A stretch of DNA of 23,046 nt, taken from assembly GCA_030039895.1 (NCBI GenBank), contig JASHUR010000061.1, forward strand, positions 1-23,046. Reading direction: 5' to 3'. Source of the DNA: Acidobacteriaceae bacterium (GTDB taxonomy: Bacteria; Acidobacteriota; Terriglobia; Terriglobales; Acidobacteriaceae). The notes beneath the pieces were generated by a model, which did not search any database, had not been told where the DNA came from, and saw nothing but the letters and a program-made list of their open reading frames with translations. The position numbers were made by a program, and so were the translations under genes. The first letter of the stretch is position 1. Each line of letters opens with the position of its first letter. This document shows, piece by piece, positions 22,305-23,046 of this stretch.

Positions 22305-23046
22305 GTGTCATCCGCACTCAACAATACGATCGCTGTCGCCATGTCCGGCGGAGTCGATTCCTCGACCGTCGCGGCCATGCTCAAGGACCAGGGCTACGAC
22401 CTCGTCGGGCTCACCCTCCAGCTCTGGAACCAGCGACGCCTGGCCGGCCGTCACGGCATGCCGGAGCAGGTGCAGGGCCGTTGCTGCTCCATTGATGACG
22501 TGTATGACGCCCGCCGTGTGGCCGAGACCCTCGGCATCCCCTACTACGTCGTCAACGAGCAGGAGCGCTTTGAGCGCGATGTCGTCCGGCCCTTTGTCTC
22601 CGAATATCTTGCCGGACGCACCCCGATTCCCTGCTCGCTGTGCAACAACCACCTCAAGTTCGATCAGCTCCTCATGCGTGCCCGTCAGATCGGCGCAGAC
22701 CGTATCGCCACCGGCCATTACGCCCGCAACGAGTATGACCCTCTGCGCGACCGCTGGATACTCAGCCGTCCCGCAGACGCCTCCAAGGACCAAACCTACT
22801 TTCTGTTTGGCCTCACCCAGGAGCAGCTCTCCCGCACCCTCTTCCCACTGGGCAACTACTGCAAGCCCGATGTCCGGCTCATCGCCGCAGACCACGGCCT
22901 TGCCCTTGCCGCCAAGCCTGACTCGCAGGAGATTTGCTTCATACCAGGCGGCGACTACAAGCAATTCATCGATGCCTATCTTGAGGAGCAGGGCGAGGCC
23001 ATCCCGGACACCGCCGGCGAACTGGTAAGTACCTCAGGTGAAGTCA
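22305..23046 (+). CDS. mnmA: tRNA-specific 2-thiouridylase MnmA (N-terminal part, cut by window edge)
   Basis: About 247 codons of MnmA are present; the C-terminal part lies beyond the right edge. MnmA adenylates U34 of tRNAs for Lys, Glu and Gln and replaces its oxygen with sulfur. The PP-loop AMSGGVDSSTVAA (residues 12-24) binds ATP. The catalytic cysteines are seen in PIPCSLCNNHLKF (Cys113) and SQEICFIPGGDY (Cys211), and ATGHYAR and KDQTYFLFGL are also typical. The extra CC in GRCCSIDD (60-61) and the LWNQRR insertion resemble forms I associate with Acidobacteria and some other phyla. The GTG at 22305 is the only start that places the PP-loop near the N-terminus; no Shine-Dalgarno is present. 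Cysteine desulfurase is directly upstream, the expected sulfur donor. Confidence 0.94.
   Translation, partial: MSSALNNTIAVAMSGGVDSSTVAAMLKDQGYDLVGLTLQLWNQRRLAGRHGMPEQVQGRCCSIDDVYDARRVAETLGIPYYVVNEQERFERDVVRPFVSEYLAGRTPIPCSLCNNHLKFDQLLMRARQIGADRIATGHYARNEYDPLRDRWILSRPADASKDQTYFLFGLTQEQLSRTLFPLGNYCKPDVRLIAADHGLALAAKPDSQEICFIPGGDYKQFIDAYLEEQGEAIPDTAGELVSTSGEV

Overview
The window is a GC-rich bacterial chromosome segment, densely packed with genes read on both strands. The likely source is an acidobacterium of the Terriglobia/Acidobacteriaceae type. This is inferred from the very high C/G use at third codon positions, a CadC-like winged-helix protein fused to TPR repeats (a type abundant in that phylum), several secreted proteins, and the overall mix of genes. 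There are no rRNA or tRNA genes, no CRISPR array, and no transposase or phage gene that I can recognise. Both edges cut genes: eutC on the left (minus strand) and mnmA on the right (plus strand).

Layout. 1-1576 (minus): eutB-eutC, the two subunits of coenzyme-B12 ethanolamine ammonia-lyase, translationally coupled by an ATGA overlap. 1709-6690 (plus): three separately spaced genes, namely a secreted alpha/beta-hydrolase (esterase-like), a heme catalase-family peroxidase followed by a clear intrinsic terminator, and a secreted two-part protein with a C-terminal GH18 chitinase domain. 6853-8202 (plus): hpt and deoC, a purine-salvage and deoxynucleoside-catabolism pair. 8317-10143 (plus): a GAF-GAF-PP2C phosphatase of the RsbU/SpoIIE type.

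10449-14300 is the accessory-looking part. A three-gene minus-strand operon encodes a small secreted protein, a stand-alone DUF4242 protein, and a DUF4242 domain fused to a class III adenylate cyclase. Divergent from it is a membrane-anchored CadC-like regulator with TPRs. The shared 216-bp intergenic region carries three consecutive inverted repeats. Part of this block is visibly lower in GC than its neighbours.

14417-23046 is mostly housekeeping: aroA (EPSP synthase, TTG start), a membrane-anchored coiled-coil protein (minus), thiO-like glycine oxidase, citrate synthase with a good sigma-70 promoter, an AAA+ ATPase with an N-terminal helical region (minus), and the cysteine desulfurase-MnmA pair that delivers sulfur to tRNA wobble uridine.

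The observations most worth following are four. First, the DUF4242/cyclase operon with its divergent TPR regulator. Second, a recurring arrangement in which a -10-like hexamer lies exactly 6 nt before a start codon that has no Shine-Dalgarno sequence (hpt, thiO, iscS, mnmA), which suggests leaderless transcripts. Third, the fusion of an unrecognised secreted domain to GH18. Fourth, a catalase-family enzyme in which the usual distal asparagine is replaced.
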